Shown: positions 22,708-33,923 of the stretch, in pieces
Numbering within the stretch: the first letter of the stretch is position 1
How the letters are laid out: each line of letters opens with the position of its first letter
Assembly: GCF_032362555.1 (NCBI RefSeq)
Contig: NC_083524.1
Coordinates: forward strand, 5,504,001 to 5,568,000
DNA: 64,000 nt
Reading direction: 5' to 3'
DNA from: Amyelois transitella
Lineage: Eukaryota > Arthropoda > Insecta > Lepidoptera > Pyralidae
Made by a program: the position numbers and the translations under genes
The notes under the pieces: model-generated
Told to the model about the DNA's origin: nothing
Databases searched by the model: none
Seen by the model: the letters and a program-made list of their open reading frames with translations, nothing else

Positions 22708-24285
22708 TTAATCAATATACCCGAACTCCTTAAAGCTATCAATTAATCCCTCTATTTTACTCTTGAATAAAGACAAAGACTCCATATCTAAATTGCTCAT
22801 CTGAAAGGTCTCTAGCATATTTTCATACTTTTCTCCTTCTTCAATAGCTTTCTTTACTTTAGCGGCATCTTCGGATTTTCTAATAAATATCGAAAATAAC
22901 ATCAATGAATTATCGAAAAAAAGCTTGGAATATTTCTTGAGATCATCGTTTAGCTCGCTTCTTGTATATATATTATTAACTTCAATACCAAAATGTGATA
23001 GTGATTCTTCAAGTTTTAAATAATAGTAATCGATCCATTCATTATAATATTTCTGACGGGTTACGTGGTCAGTACAAGCAAAAATCATGTACAGAATATC
23101 GCAGACAGGATTTGACACTTTTGAAAGCTGGTAATCTATCAACACGCAGCTCACAGGATTCTCGTCCTGCAAGTAAATAAAATATTGATGAAAAAAAACC
23201 TCAGTGCATTATTGTGTTTGTTTTCTTCACCAAATAAAGTTCCGTGTGGTTTCCTGCACTTGAGAATAGGACTACTCTATATATTTCCATTTGCTGTCAT
23301 AAAAGACGACTAGGAAAAGGCTAATAAACTTGCGATTCTTCTTCTGCTAGTTAGGTCTTAGACTAGGCGATCGCTTTTCGCGCGATAGCGAGATTGCTCT
23401 TCAAATAATTATGGGCTAACTATTCTTTAACAACTGGAAAACAATATATGTAAGTAATTCAAATATAGATAGTCGAAAAATACGTACTTCAATCTGGAAC
23501 ATAATATTATTGGTCCAACCATCTCCTTGAATCAATACTGACTGTTTCATTTGCAAAACATCTTTAGCAAGGTTCGCTAACTTTTCTGGCATTTTTGAAA
23601 TAGACCCACGAACCACATCCTTATACTTTTCCTCATCTAATACTTCCAAGGCGTCTTTTTCAATATTTTCTAAGTAATACCTAAAATCGTGGGATTCACT
23701 GAGCTTAACAAAAAAGTCTATAAGGCGTTTGCAATATTTAGAGAAGGTTTCCGGGTTTTGTTCTTTCAAATACAATGACAGAGAATGAAAAATTGCAAAA
23801 TTCTTAAGAACCAATTTAACATACTCATTTGTTAATGATGTGAACCGATTCAATGTAACAAATCCTGATATTTTTAAGTCTTCCAAAAGAATCATTTCAT
23901 GAGGTGCCTCAGTCAAAACTCCATAACACTTAGCATAACGAAATAAATCTTCTTTGGGTACATCATGTACTTTCTGTAGATTGACTAACGTTGGCAGAAT
24001 TTCTTGGTACATAATACTTTCATTTATGAACACTACGTCAATTCCTGACCTGTCTCTTGCTATTTTATTCGTTGGCGCTATCTTTGCAATCATTTTAAAC
24101 TTTTCACCATTATTATTTATGATGATTCTTTTAACGTTGGCTATGTAATTATCACCAGCTTTCCCGACTTCTTCTATATTTATGTTATTATTTTTGAACC
24201 CAAGTTTCGCAACAACATTGCAAATAAACTCTTGCTGTCGCGATGACAAACTTTCAACTTGTCCTTCGAATATAAACCCAGCCAT
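22708..24285 (-). CDS. EcKL/CHK kinase-like protein, gene 2, altered catalytic motif
   Basis: Exons 24285-23488 and 23166-22708 (donor GTACGT, acceptor TTGCAG, phase 0) encode 418 aa. It has the Gly-rich GKAGDNYIAN, IAKIAPTN, LLEDL and LIDYQLSK blocks, but the catalytic block reads IQGDGWTNN: the histidine found in the other six complete copies is Gln (about residue 253), while the Asp and the paired Asn are intact. The ATG at 24285 fits the family N-terminus MAGFIFEG; an in-frame Met eight residues upstream exists. It is also the only complete gene with no TATA box 48-54 bp upstream. The intron holds a partial family A repeat. Either a pseudokinase or a kinase with altered activity; the intact frame argues against simple decay. 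Confidence 0.87.
23240..23350 (+). repeat. family A repeat, 5' part, in EcKL gene 2 intron
   Basis: CCGTGTGGTTTCCTGCAC head, ATAGGACTACTCTAT, AAAAGACGACTAGG; truncated 3'. Confidence 0.6.
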
Positions 24286-25097
24286 ACTTGCACCGATGAA
24301 ATCCAACACTAGCAGTGTTCACTCGGAGATAATTGGAACAATTATGAAGATATGCTTTTATCACAATTTTATCTTAGGTCAAATAAATGACTGATAATAT
24401 TGTATATTTATCAAAATACAAATGTTGTGCTTTAAATGTTTATAAAACATACAATTAATAAATAATACTATCACCCGAGTAATTTCTCTTATCAATACGA
24501 AACGATAAAACGTTTTAGAGATTGTTCTGTAGAGTTTTTATAATACTTTATCGCATCAGTGGCAAGCGGAATTCCAATCAGTTTTTATTTATGATGCAAG
24601 AAGTCATCTTTGCTGAGTATAAAATGTATCTGAAGTAAGCTTGAGCTTACTAAATTACAAAAAACATTTACATTGCATTTACTTTGGTCACGTTGATAAT
24701 TTTAGAATCATCATCATCCATGTAGCGTTTACTACATTTATTTAGCGACCACAGTGAACTCAAACCAATGTATCTTGAAAAGCGTAGGTACTCTAATATA
24801 CATCGGACTTAAATTTCGTTTACCGATCCATCGGCTACTGCTGAACTAAACCTAAAGTGTCTCATATCAAAAAATATAACCAGATTATGAAAAAAACTCT
24901 TTTCGATGTGCCTTCCTTTTGTAAATCAAATTAAACCTAGATAACAAATGTAAGGATAAGGTAATTTTTCTTTCGATTAATAGATAAAAAAGTATTTTTG
25001 TTTCTGTGTCTAAATCAAGCGTACACGGTCATCATGAATTGCAAATTTCGAAATAAAGTTCGAATCTTATCAAAACGCTAACGGGCCATAATCTATA
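24286..25097. other. intergenic region upstream of EcKL gene 2
   Basis: GATAAAA motifs on the minus strand at about 24356-24376 are the only promoter-like signals. No gene or repeat recognised. Confidence 0.4.
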
Positions 25098-25639
25098 TCT
25101 ATACATATAATAAATCTGTAGAAAGGTCAATTCTGTACATTGAAAATATTGAAAAAATAAATAGCAGGGGGTGTTACTGGATCGATACCAAACACAAAAA
25201 TGTGATTAAAAAAATTTTTGTCTGTCTGTCTGTATGTTCAGGCATCACGTGAAAACTAACGGTTCGATTTTGATGAAACTTGGTATAATTATACCTTATT
25301 ATCCTGGGCGTAAAATAGGATACTTTTTATCCCGAAAAAATACGAAGAAAAAAAATCTTAATTTTTCAGTTTATCCATAGACGTTGTTCTGTAGAACCGC
25401 GAACACACGTTGCGTTACCCGCAGTGGATTTAGCGCCGTAACCTGTAGCGCCGAAAGTCGGCTTTGGCTTGAACCGTTTGCTGCACAAGCGGGCCGCTAC
25501 TAATTAATTCCCATCAAGCTGAAAATGAGTATAATTATTTAAAACACAATCAAAAGCATTATTTCAAAATTCCCCATGATTCCGGTTTAAGGAAAAAAAT
25601 TTACTCACGGTCAAAGGTAAAAAATGGGTGTATCGCAAT

Positions 25640-27080
25640 TTTCTTTAAAACGGTAAGTTTTTCAAATCGGAAAATTACCTCAGACATAAATTGTAGATCA
25701 TAAAGTTATCTATAAAAAAGGTATGAATAATTTTTTTCAACAAAGCTACCGTTTCTGTGATATAACGATGCAAAAAGTTGCAAGCGTCATAATATGCATC
25801 CGTTTCCTTGCCACCTCTCAGGTAGTGTACTATTAGCGCGTTTTTTTTTAACATTTTTATTATTAAACTTGAAAAAGTCTGAAATAGGTTAGAATAAACA
25901 CGTGTTTTCACTACGCAGTGGCACTCAAGACTAATTTTCGCATTTATTATTTAAAAAAAATTGAATAACCCTAAGTGAAGAAAATCATCTTAGGACAATA
26001 ATAGAGATTACAATTATCAAATTCAATGCAATAATCAAATTAAAACTAAAACTACTTATAAAAAGAAAGAAAAAAGATCAAACTAAAATTTAATTTATAA
26101 ATTGTACAGTCCTTGCATAGCATCAACATGCGGGAATGTGCCCAGAAGGCTGGCAGCATTGCCAATTTGAATGGCAATGCTGATTCTCTAAGACCAGATA
26201 ATTTCCAGCCCTCCGGTCAAGAGATACCTCAATTAGCTTTTTCGACAATTGTCGGAAAAGCTGATGGGCAGATAGGCCCCCCGGTCCCAGAGTTTCTACC
26301 CCAAAAGGTTCAAAAGTATAGATATTACCGATAACTACATATTTGCGCCTTTTGAGGTTTTTTGCCTCATTTGAAGCAGAACGGCCTTAGATTTAGTAAC
26401 CTGAAGATGAGACGGCGCAAGTGTGTCGACACAAGTAGCATCCCACACCAAAGGCCGCCCCAATCTCCAGGATACCAAAGTCATACCATCCGGTCTCTTG
26501 GCATCATCCCGAGCCAGACCGTTTGGTTCTAGAACGGCTGGAACATGGATGGTGGCAAGAGCACGGAGGATTATATTATTTAGGGCGGCATGGCGCCCTA
26601 AACGGCCGGCACTCCTAGGGCATGAGAGGCCGTGGTGTCCATAGCCGACAACGGTATCCCCGCAAGGACTACTATTATTAAAGACTAACGGTATTTCATG
26701 TGTTGAGCATTCTGAGATAAAGCAGCTATACGACCCTAGCCACGTACACAATTACACAGAGAGACAGATGTTGTCTCAAGGTTTCACTACAGTATAAATG
26801 AAGGGACTGGGTTTCATTATACTTATGTATATTTTATATTTTGAATTCAAGTTAAAATTACCGACAGAACAATATTTTTACTTATATTACTGCTACATAG
26901 AGTATATACGAGACGTGCTTATGCATATTATGACGCTTGCAACTTTTTGCATCGTAATATCTCAGAAACGGTAGCTTTATTGAAAAAAAATATTGATTCC
27001 TTTTTATAGATATCTTTATGATCTACAATCTGTCTGAGGTAATTTTCCTATAAAACTTACCGTTTTGAAGAAAATCGGGA
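25640..27080. repeat. foldback structure inside the left composite Helitron
   Basis: About 160 bp at 25640-25800 (AAAACGGTAAGTTTT, GATCATAAAG, AAGCTACCGTTTC, GCAAAAAGTTGCAAGCGTCA) recurs inverted at 26920-27080 with roughly 85-90% identity by eye. The 1.1 kb loop holds the ORF scrap. It may be a DNA transposon with long inverted ends captured or nested in the Helitron. Confidence 0.65.
26100..26751 (-). pseudogene. captured retroelement ORF fragment with frameshift (left)
   Basis: The minus frame 26751-26335 encodes 138 aa with [18 protein letters not shown], a KRPDG motif and [18 protein letters not shown] associate this RPD...VWDxT pattern with PD-(D/E)xK-like C-terminal domains found after reverse transcriptase in some animal retroelements (recall, not a search). 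The frame ends at 26335, but the next frame continues the same protein ([23 protein letters not shown], then HQLFRQLSKKL) until about 26130, so a frameshift at about 26355-26365 breaks it. The same break is in the right copy. Confidence 0.55.
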
Positions 27081-27244
27081 AATTTTCGAAATGACAAAAT
27101 GGATTTTTTTACATTTGCAATTAAATTTTTATGAGTAATTATGATTTCTATCAATCAGCTGCACAGATAAATGTGGCCTTCCTGTCATTATTGGCTCTGT
27201 CTTATCCGTTACAAATAAATACTTTATTCTGTGTTTGAAAATAA

Positions 27245-28138
27245 TCTATACTAATATTATAAAGCTGAAGAGTTTGTTTTGTTTGTTTGTTTGTTTAAAC
27301 GCGCTAATCTCAGAAACTTCTGAACCGATTTGAATAATTCCTTCACTGTTAGATAGTCTATTTGTCGAGGAAGGCTATAGGCTACATTTAACCTGGATTT
27401 CCTACGGGAAACGTCAACAATGATGGTGAAAGTTGAATGAGTCGGCCATCTGCGAGCTTTCCACGCGAACGCTGCGCAAACCAACAAAGATATAGTAAAA
27501 CAATGTACTAAAGATGTGAAGTACTCATTTTTTGCCACAAAAAAGTCCGCGAGAGCATATATCTATCTCTTAAGGTTTACTTACAATAACCACTTTTATG
27601 TTCATTTTTTAAGATTATTTTTTCATTATAAACATAAGTTATTATGAAACCAATTTTCTTTAATTCAGTATTAATCCTTATCCAAATAAATATGTTTATT
27701 ACTTTCGGCTTTTCATGTAGACTAAAATTGCCATTTACAGTATATAAATTACACGAATAGGTTTTGAGATATAGTCGTTATAAGCAATTTGCAGCGAAAC
27801 ATTTAATACGGCGAACCAGCGTTCTTTCTTATACGCGTGACCGCCTGACCGCCAACACACACAACTGTCTTTGATATCACTTAATTTCAATGAACATCTT
27901 AGAAGATATTACTATTTTAAAGTAAAGTATCAGCCTGTAAGATCTCACTACTGGGCAAAGGCCTCTCATCTCACTATACGGTCTCCGTTCCGTCGCGGGT
28001 AATGATGTGGGCCAAGTCGTCGCCAAGTCGCATTACAATTAGCAGCTATAATTGATAAAGCCGAGGAGGATGTTTGCAAAAATAAATATGATGCCCAAAA
28101 TAACTATTCCACGCGGACGAAGTCGCGGGCACAGCTAG
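27245..28138 (+). mobile_element. inner short Helitron sharing the composite's 3' end (left)
   Basis: TCTATACTAATATTATAAAG then CTGAAGAGTTTGTTTTGTTT after an A; same CTAG end as the outer element. It contains a scrap of LINE-like sequence (CTACTGGGCAAAGGCCTCTC, about 27950-28030). 894 bp, non-coding. Confidence 0.75.
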
Positions 28139-28299
28139 TATACAATATAATAAAAAATTTGTAACTCTCTAGGTTTCATGTTACAGCTACCTGTACATAT
28201 AAACGTGTTACAGCTTCATCATGATCGAAGGGTGATTTAGTAGCTACGACTTCTGACGTATGTTATGGTCAAAAATTATGAAGTATGTACCCATTAACT

Positions 28300-28455
28300 A
28301 CATCCAAGAGATCCTTTCCTCCTACCATAAGTCCTGTTACATGAGATGCGCATTTACGACCGTGATCCTGGATTGGGTGAGTCTGGTTTTTCAGGACACA
28401 AAGCGACTCCTGTCTGACCTCCACAACTTTTTCAGGGGAACCTAACCTATCTTGG
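28300..28455 (-). repeat. dispersed repeat (family C), copy 2
   Basis: Plus strand reads GTGAGTCTGGTTTTTCAGGA, CACAAAGCGACTCCTGTCTG, ACCTCC, then AGGGGAACCTAACC; the reverse of the copies at 15905 and 51130. Confidence 0.5.
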
Positions 28456-29038
28456 ATTTTTTCTAGATATTTTTACTCACCGTAAAAGCTTCGGTCAGCA
28501 CTTGAAACATAACGCCATTTGACACGTAGGATATGAACATGCTTTACTTGCGCATTTTAGCCAAACGTCCCTTTTCAGCGTTCTATATCCGAGATATATT
28601 ACCAAGTATATTACTCTCATTACAACGAAATCCTCCTTCAAAGCTCGCGGTTCACTTAATAGCAGAAGTGAAACTATGCTCTGGGTAAAATTTCGTATTG
28701 TCATTTACAACTTTTTAAGATTGGTTACTGCTTGACACTAACCCGATTTCAAAATAGCTTTGTATCATGGGCTATAAAAAAATGAGCTTTGCACCCATTG
28801 TGGGCTGTGTGCCTGTTAATTTTGCTAAATCCTCAAAATAAAATGTTGATGCTAACCTTTCTAAAATTCAATCAAACGATGAAGAGAAAATAAATGCATT
28901 TACTAGCATACAAGTATTATAACTTTATTAAATATAATTATTCATTCATAGTTTGTTATTTATATCAAAGCAAAATTACATGAAATATTTTTCTAAATTT
29001 TCTAAATAATACCTGATGTACGTTTATATCAGTAGCAG

Positions 29039-31134
29039 TTACTCAAGGTAACCCAGCTCACGGTAGCTATCAACCAAATCTTCAATCTTCCTTTTATACA
29101 ATTGAACAGAATCTGAATCTAGATTTGTCATGTGTAGCAAAGCTTCAGCTACATCTTTTGCTTCTGCAACATTTTCCATTGCCTCTCTCATTTTAGCTGC
29201 ATTTTCTGGTTTTTGTATTAACACAGAACATAGTAAAATTGCTGAGGAGAAGAAAAATTTTGAATGTCTTCGTAAATCAGCATCGAGTTGGTCCCTGGGA
29301 TAGACATAGTTGACTTTCAACCCGAAATTGGCCAAAGATTTGTCCAATTCGGAGTGATAAAGGTCTATCCACTCGTAAAAATGTTGGTGCCGTGTTTTAT
29401 AATCTGTACAAATGAATATCATATATTGAAGGTCACACACGGGGCTTCCGACCTTTGACATCTGGTAGTCGATCAAAATAGCATCCACTGGAATGGATTC
29501 CTGTAAATAAAAATAAACATTTATTTTACTAAAATTTATGTTTCAATGTTTTACTATTCAGCAATATGTCAATTAGTTCAGGGGTGATAGAGAGATAGAC
29601 AATTCATTTATTTGATTTGCTACACACAATTTACAATTTCACATGAAATACAAATTAATTAGGTAAGTACAGTAAGTTCTTCATTTATCTCTTCAACTGT
29701 GTTAACTAAACTATTTCCATATAAATAAATAAATATATACGGGACAAATTACACAGATTGAGTTAGCCTCGAAGTAAGCTCGAGACTTGTTTTACGAGAT
29801 ACTTACTGAACGATACTATATTTTAGAATAAATACTTATATAGATAAACATCCAAGACCCAGGCCAGTCAGAGAAAGGTCGTTTCTCATCATGCCCTGGC
29901 CGATTCGAACCCGGGACCTCCGGTGACACAGACAAACGCACTACCGCTGCGCCACAGAGGCCGTCAAATTCGTCCGTCTACGGCCATATGATATGCCAAA
30001 TGTGAGTTACTTCTATGTTTCATGAACATACATACATACATACATATGATCACGTCTATATCCCTTGCGGGGTAGACAGAGCCAACAGTCTTGAAAAGAC
30101 TGAATGGCCACGTTCAGCTATTTGGCTTAATGATAGAACCGAGATCCAAATAGTGACAGGTCGCTAGCCCATCGCCTAAAAGAGGAATCCCAAGTTAATA
30201 AGCCTATCCCTTAGTCGCCTTTTACGACATCCATGGGAAAGAGATGGAGTGGTCCTATTCTTTTTTGTAATAGTGCCGGGAACCACACGGCACTGCACTT
30301 TCATGAAATAACTAACAAAACAAACTCTCTCACCTTCAATCGGAACATTATATTGTTGGTCCATCCATCCCCATGCGTTATAACGGAATATCTAATATTA
30401 CGTTGATTTTTAAAAATCTTTATGCCGTGCTTCCATATTTGAGATAAACTGCCGCGTACCGCTTTTTTGTATACATCGTTATCCAATATTGAAATTGTTT
30501 CGTTCTCAACATTAACTCCAAATTTTTGGAAGTCAGGATTTCCAAACATCATCGATGAAAGATCTATCAGCTTTTCGGCATAGGTTTCGAATGTGTCTGG
30601 TTCTTTTTTCTTTAACACAAACGATAAGGAATGTAGTATCGCAAACTTTTTAATTATCTGTTTAACACTTTCATTAGTCAATGGTGTAAAACGATCTAGC
30701 ATTTCAAAATTAGAATCCTTCAAATCTTCCAAAAGTATAATTTCACTTGGAGGTTCCATAAGGACTCCGTAACATTCAGGGAAAGGGAATAATTCTGCTT
30801 TTGACAAACCAGCTGCACGTTGTAAATCAACAAGTCTGGGTAGTACTTTACTATACATTAAACATTCGTTTGCAAAAGTTATATCAGCGGCCATTGTAGC
30901 TCTTAGTACTTCATTTGTGGGTGCAATTTTAGCTACCATTTTAAACGTTTCCCCACCTTCTAATTCTGCTGTAATCTTCTTAACATTAGCAGCATAGTTA
31001 TCGCCAGCTTTTCCCAGAGTTTCAATACGCACTTTATTTGCTTTAAGTCTTCTTTTATTTAACACTCCAGCTATAAATTCTTTTTGCCGTGCCGTTACGC
31101 TACCTATCTCTCCTTCGAACGCAATACCTGCCAT
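29039..31134 (-). CDS. EcKL/CHK kinase-like protein, gene 3
   Basis: Exons 31134-30334 and 29500-29039 (donor GTGAGA, acceptor TTTACAG, phase 0) encode 420 aa. Motifs: GKAGDNYAAN, MVAKIAPTNE, ILLEDL, HGDGWTNN at the exon 1 end and ILIDYQMSK in exon 2. The codon four positions before this ATG (31146) is GTG, so MAGIAFEGE is the start. TATA at 31185. A poly(A)-signal-like AATAAA (minus strand 28929-28924) lies about 110 bp past the stop. The 833 bp intron is the longest in the array because it carries a tRNA-SINE and a full family A copy. The gene lies between the two inverted composite Helitrons. Confidence 0.9.
29739..29962 (-). mobile_element. tRNA-derived SINE in EcKL gene 3 intron
   Basis: The minus strand starts GGCCTCTGTGGCGCAGCGG, then B box GGTTCGAATCGG, the CGAGGCTAACTC body and an AT-rich tail. 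Same sense as the gene. Confidence 0.85.
30026..30294 (-). repeat. family A repeat, full length, in EcKL gene 3 intron
   Basis: (CATA)n through GGGAACCACACGGCAC, very well preserved. It ends about 40 bp from the exon 1 donor. Confidence 0.9.
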
Positions 31135-31184
31135 GATGCCAGCCACAAATACTACTCGTATCGTGTGTATGTTAAATTACCGTG

Positions 31185-31194
31185 TATATATATA
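31185..31194 (-). promoter_or_regulatory. TATA box of EcKL gene 3
   Basis: TATATATA about 51 bp before the ATG at 31134. Confidence 0.55.
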
Positions 31195-31492
31195 CTGATC
31201 GTTTGATATATATTGATATATATAATGATAATATTAATCTGTTTATTAAGGATGACAATTAATTTAATTGTTAAAACGTACAGCAGAGAAATGTGTAATA
31301 TTATTGTAATATTACTTGGTCATTGATGGCATAAGCCAGTACAAATGTTATTCCCTAAATGTTTGATGTAATGAATGTGTGATCAGAATTAATCCTCACT
31401 TGAAAAATTTGAGTAACAGATTAAAGAAAAACCTAAAAAAGAACATATATAAATCAAATCGGCAGCAAATTATCAGGACAAAGTATCTCTAA

Positions 31493-31735
31493 CGGTGCCG
31501 CGTGGTTCCCGCCACTTTAGAATAGGATTACATCATCTTTTTGCCATGGATGTCGTAAAAGGCGACTAAGGGCTTACAAACTTGAGATTCTTTTTTTAGG
31601 CGATGGGCTAGCAACCTGTCACTATTTTAATCTCAATTCTATCATTAAGCCAAATAGCGAGCGTGGCCTATCAGTCTTTTTAAGACTGTTGGCTCTGTCT
31701 ACCCCACAAGGGATATAGACGTGACCATATGTATG
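31493..31735 (+). repeat. family A repeat, full length
   Basis: GTGCCGCGTGGTTCCCGCCA head to TACCCCACAAGGGATATAGA plus ATGT tail. Confidence 0.85.
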
Positions 31736-31979
31736 AATGTGTGGGATTCTGCCGAATCTACCTTAAACTTGAAAAGGCTATCCCCCACATAGGACATTTT
31801 CTCTTTTTCTGCTAAAATCAATGTATTTTAGACAACTGTGCTTTCTTGGTATTAAATAAAAATAAAGACGTATAAAAATAAACTTAGAAACTCATAACAT
31901 AATTTTATTTATGTTTAAAATCATTTTTATCAATCACAATAGATAAATAAATATATGATTAACAAGTAATACACATTAA

Positions 31980-32417
31980 TTAATCAAGATAGCCAAATTC
32001 ACGGTAGCTGTCCACCAAATTTACTATTTTGCGTTTGAATAAGGCAACGGATTCAGAGTCTAATGCAGACACTACTAATTTTTCATTAGATTCAATTCCT
32101 TCTTTCATTTTAGCGGCATCTTCTGTTTTTCTTACCGACACAGTGAATAATAAAATCGAAGAAGAGAAAAATACTTTAGAGTATCTTCGTAAATCAGCAT
32201 CGAGTTGGTCCCTGGGATACACGTTGTTGGCTTTCAAACCAAAGTTGGCCAGACATTTGTCAAATTCCGAGTGATAAAAGTCTATCCATTCGTAATAATG
32301 TTCATGCCTTGTATTGTAGTCTGTACTGCTGAATATCATATATTGTAGATCACACACTGGACTTGCAACTTTAGCTATTTGGTAGTCAATTAAAACTGCT
32401 TCAACTGATAAATTTTC
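31980..32417 (-). CDS. orphan EcKL second exon (no first exon)
   Basis: An intact exon 2 of the EcKL type: acceptor CGTTACAG at 32418-32425, phase-0 open frame of 145 codons and a TAA at 31980. It encodes LIDYQIAK, STDYNTRHEHYYEWIDFYHS, YPRDQLDADLRRYSKVFFSS and the family end YREFGYLD. It is closest to exon 2 of gene 4 (38754-39212) but about seven residues shorter before the ESVALFKRK block. An AATAAA (31909-31904, minus) follows. No exon 1 exists before the next gene; the space where it should be holds the right composite Helitron. It is either a remnant of a gene cut by rearrangement or an alternative last exon for gene 4, whose exon 1 has a compatible phase-0 donor. Confidence 0.7.
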   Translation of the reverse strand, partial: ENLSVEAVLIDYQIAKVASPVCDLQYMIFSSTDYNTRHEHYYEWIDFYHSEFDKCLANFGLKANNVYPRDQLDADLRRYSKVFFSSSILLFTVSVRKTEDAAKMKEGIESNEKLVVSALDSESVALFKRKIVNLVDSYREFGYLD

Positions 32418-32459
32418 CTGTAACGAAAGATATTGTTATTCGTGCAGTCATGTTTAAAA

Positions 32460-32590
32460 ATCATTCGCGAAATCTCGCCATAATTCAATACGTGGTAAGG
32501 TTCCCGTGCAAAAGTTGCAAAGGTCAGATGTGAGTCGTTTCATGTAAAATCCTGACTCCAAGGAGCACTCCAGTTTTCTCTCCAAAGTGA
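32460..32590 (+). repeat. dispersed repeat (family C), copy 3
   Basis: GGTTCCCGTGCAAAAGTTGC, AAAGGTCAGATGTGAGTCG, TGTAAAATCCTGACTCCAAG. Confidence 0.5.
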
Positions 32591-33028
32591 TAAGAATGTT
32601 ACTGGAACTAACTAACCCCAGGAGGAAAAGAAATAAACAAATAAGTAGACAAAATTTGATTTGAAATCTTATCCTATTAATATTTCTAGGCAATTTTGTT
32701 CCATGGCGCAATCTTTGCAATAATTTTACATTCATGACTATTAGGTATGCTTATAAAGCTTCTGTTCACATTGGTTATGTTTTTTTTCTTTTGTATTGAT
32801 TACTGTATTTTAATCAATGCAACTAGCTCAATAATAACGCAAATAAACTATTAATGACGTGTTTATAATTTTCCGTCACCGATGAAACCCGACACCGAAT
32901 GAACCGAATGAAGTGTTCACGAGAATACCTATTACTTGAACGGTCACGGAGATATGTTTTTATCTCACGTCAATTATGTGACTGATTATTATAATAGCAT
33001 GTGTACCTATCAAAATATTTATGTTATA

Positions 33029-33923
33029 CTAGCTGTGCCCGCGACTTCGTCCGCGTGGAATAGTTATTTTGGGCATCATATTTATTTTTGCAAACATCCT
33101 CCTCGGCTTTATCAATTATAGCTGCTAATTGTAATGCGACTTGGCGACGACTTGGCCCACATCATTACCCGCGACGGAACGGAGACCGTATAGTGAGATG
33201 AGAGGCCTTTGCCCAGTAGTGAGATCTTACAGGCTGATACTTTACTTTAAAATAGTAATATCTTCTAAGATGTTCATTGAAATTAAGTGATATCAAAGAC
33301 AGTTGTGTGTGTTGGCGGTCAGGCGGTCACGCGTATAAGAAAGAACGCTGGTTCGCCGTATTAAATGTTTCGCTGCAAATTGCTTATAACGACTATATCT
33401 CAAAACCTATTCGTGTAATTTATATACTGTAAATGGCAATTTTAGTCTACATGAAAAGCCGAAAGTAATAAACATATTTATTTGGATAAGGATTAATACT
33501 GAATTAAAGAAAATTGGTTTCATAATAACTTATGTTTATAATGAAAAAATAATCTTAAAAAATGAACATAAAAGTGGTTATTGTAAGTAAACCTTAAGAG
33601 ATAGATATATGCTCTCGCGGACTTTTTTGTGGCAAAAAATGAGTACTTCACATCTTTAGTACATTGTTTTACTATATCTTTGTTGGTTTGCGCAGCGTTC
33701 GCGTGGAAAGCTCGCAGATGGCCGACTCATTCAACTTTCACCATCATTGTTGACGTTTCCCGTAGGAAATCCAGGATAAAATGTAGCCTATAGCCTTCCT
33801 CGACAAATAGACTATCTAACAGTGAAGGAATTATTCAAATCGGTTCAGAAGTTTCTGAGATTAGCGCGTTTAAACAAACAAACAAACAAAACAAACTCTT
33901 CAGCTTTATAATATTAGTATAGA
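33029..33923 (-). mobile_element. inner short Helitron (right)
   Basis: Counterpart of 27245-28138, 895 bp, one base longer. Confidence 0.72.

Larger units (their letters stand above)
25098..28138 (+). mobile_element. composite ~3.04 kb Helitron, left copy
   Basis: Starts TCTATACATATAATAAATCT after an A and ends GCGGACGAAGTCGCGGGC-ACAG-CTAG before a T, so it fits A|TC...CTAG|T. It is repeated almost exactly, inverted, at 33029-36070; similarity stops within a few bases of these ends. I see one base-length difference and a substitution near 27390 and three identical predicted ORFs, so the copies are well over 99% identical where checked. Inside, in order: a leader shared with 19030-19403, a foldback (25640-27080) with a captured retroelement ORF scrap, a family A scrap (about 27160-27230) and a complete shorter Helitron (27245-28138). 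No Rep/helicase is encoded, so it is non-autonomous. Confidence 0.75.

Noticed and set aside
26113-26334. 73-codon plus-strand frame, repeated at 34834-35055
   Set aside because: It is antisense to the frameshifted continuation of the captured retroelement ORF.
32454-32735. A 93-codon minus frame as the missing first exon of the orphan EcKL exon
   Set aside because: It has none of the EcKL N-lobe motifs and overlaps a family C repeat.
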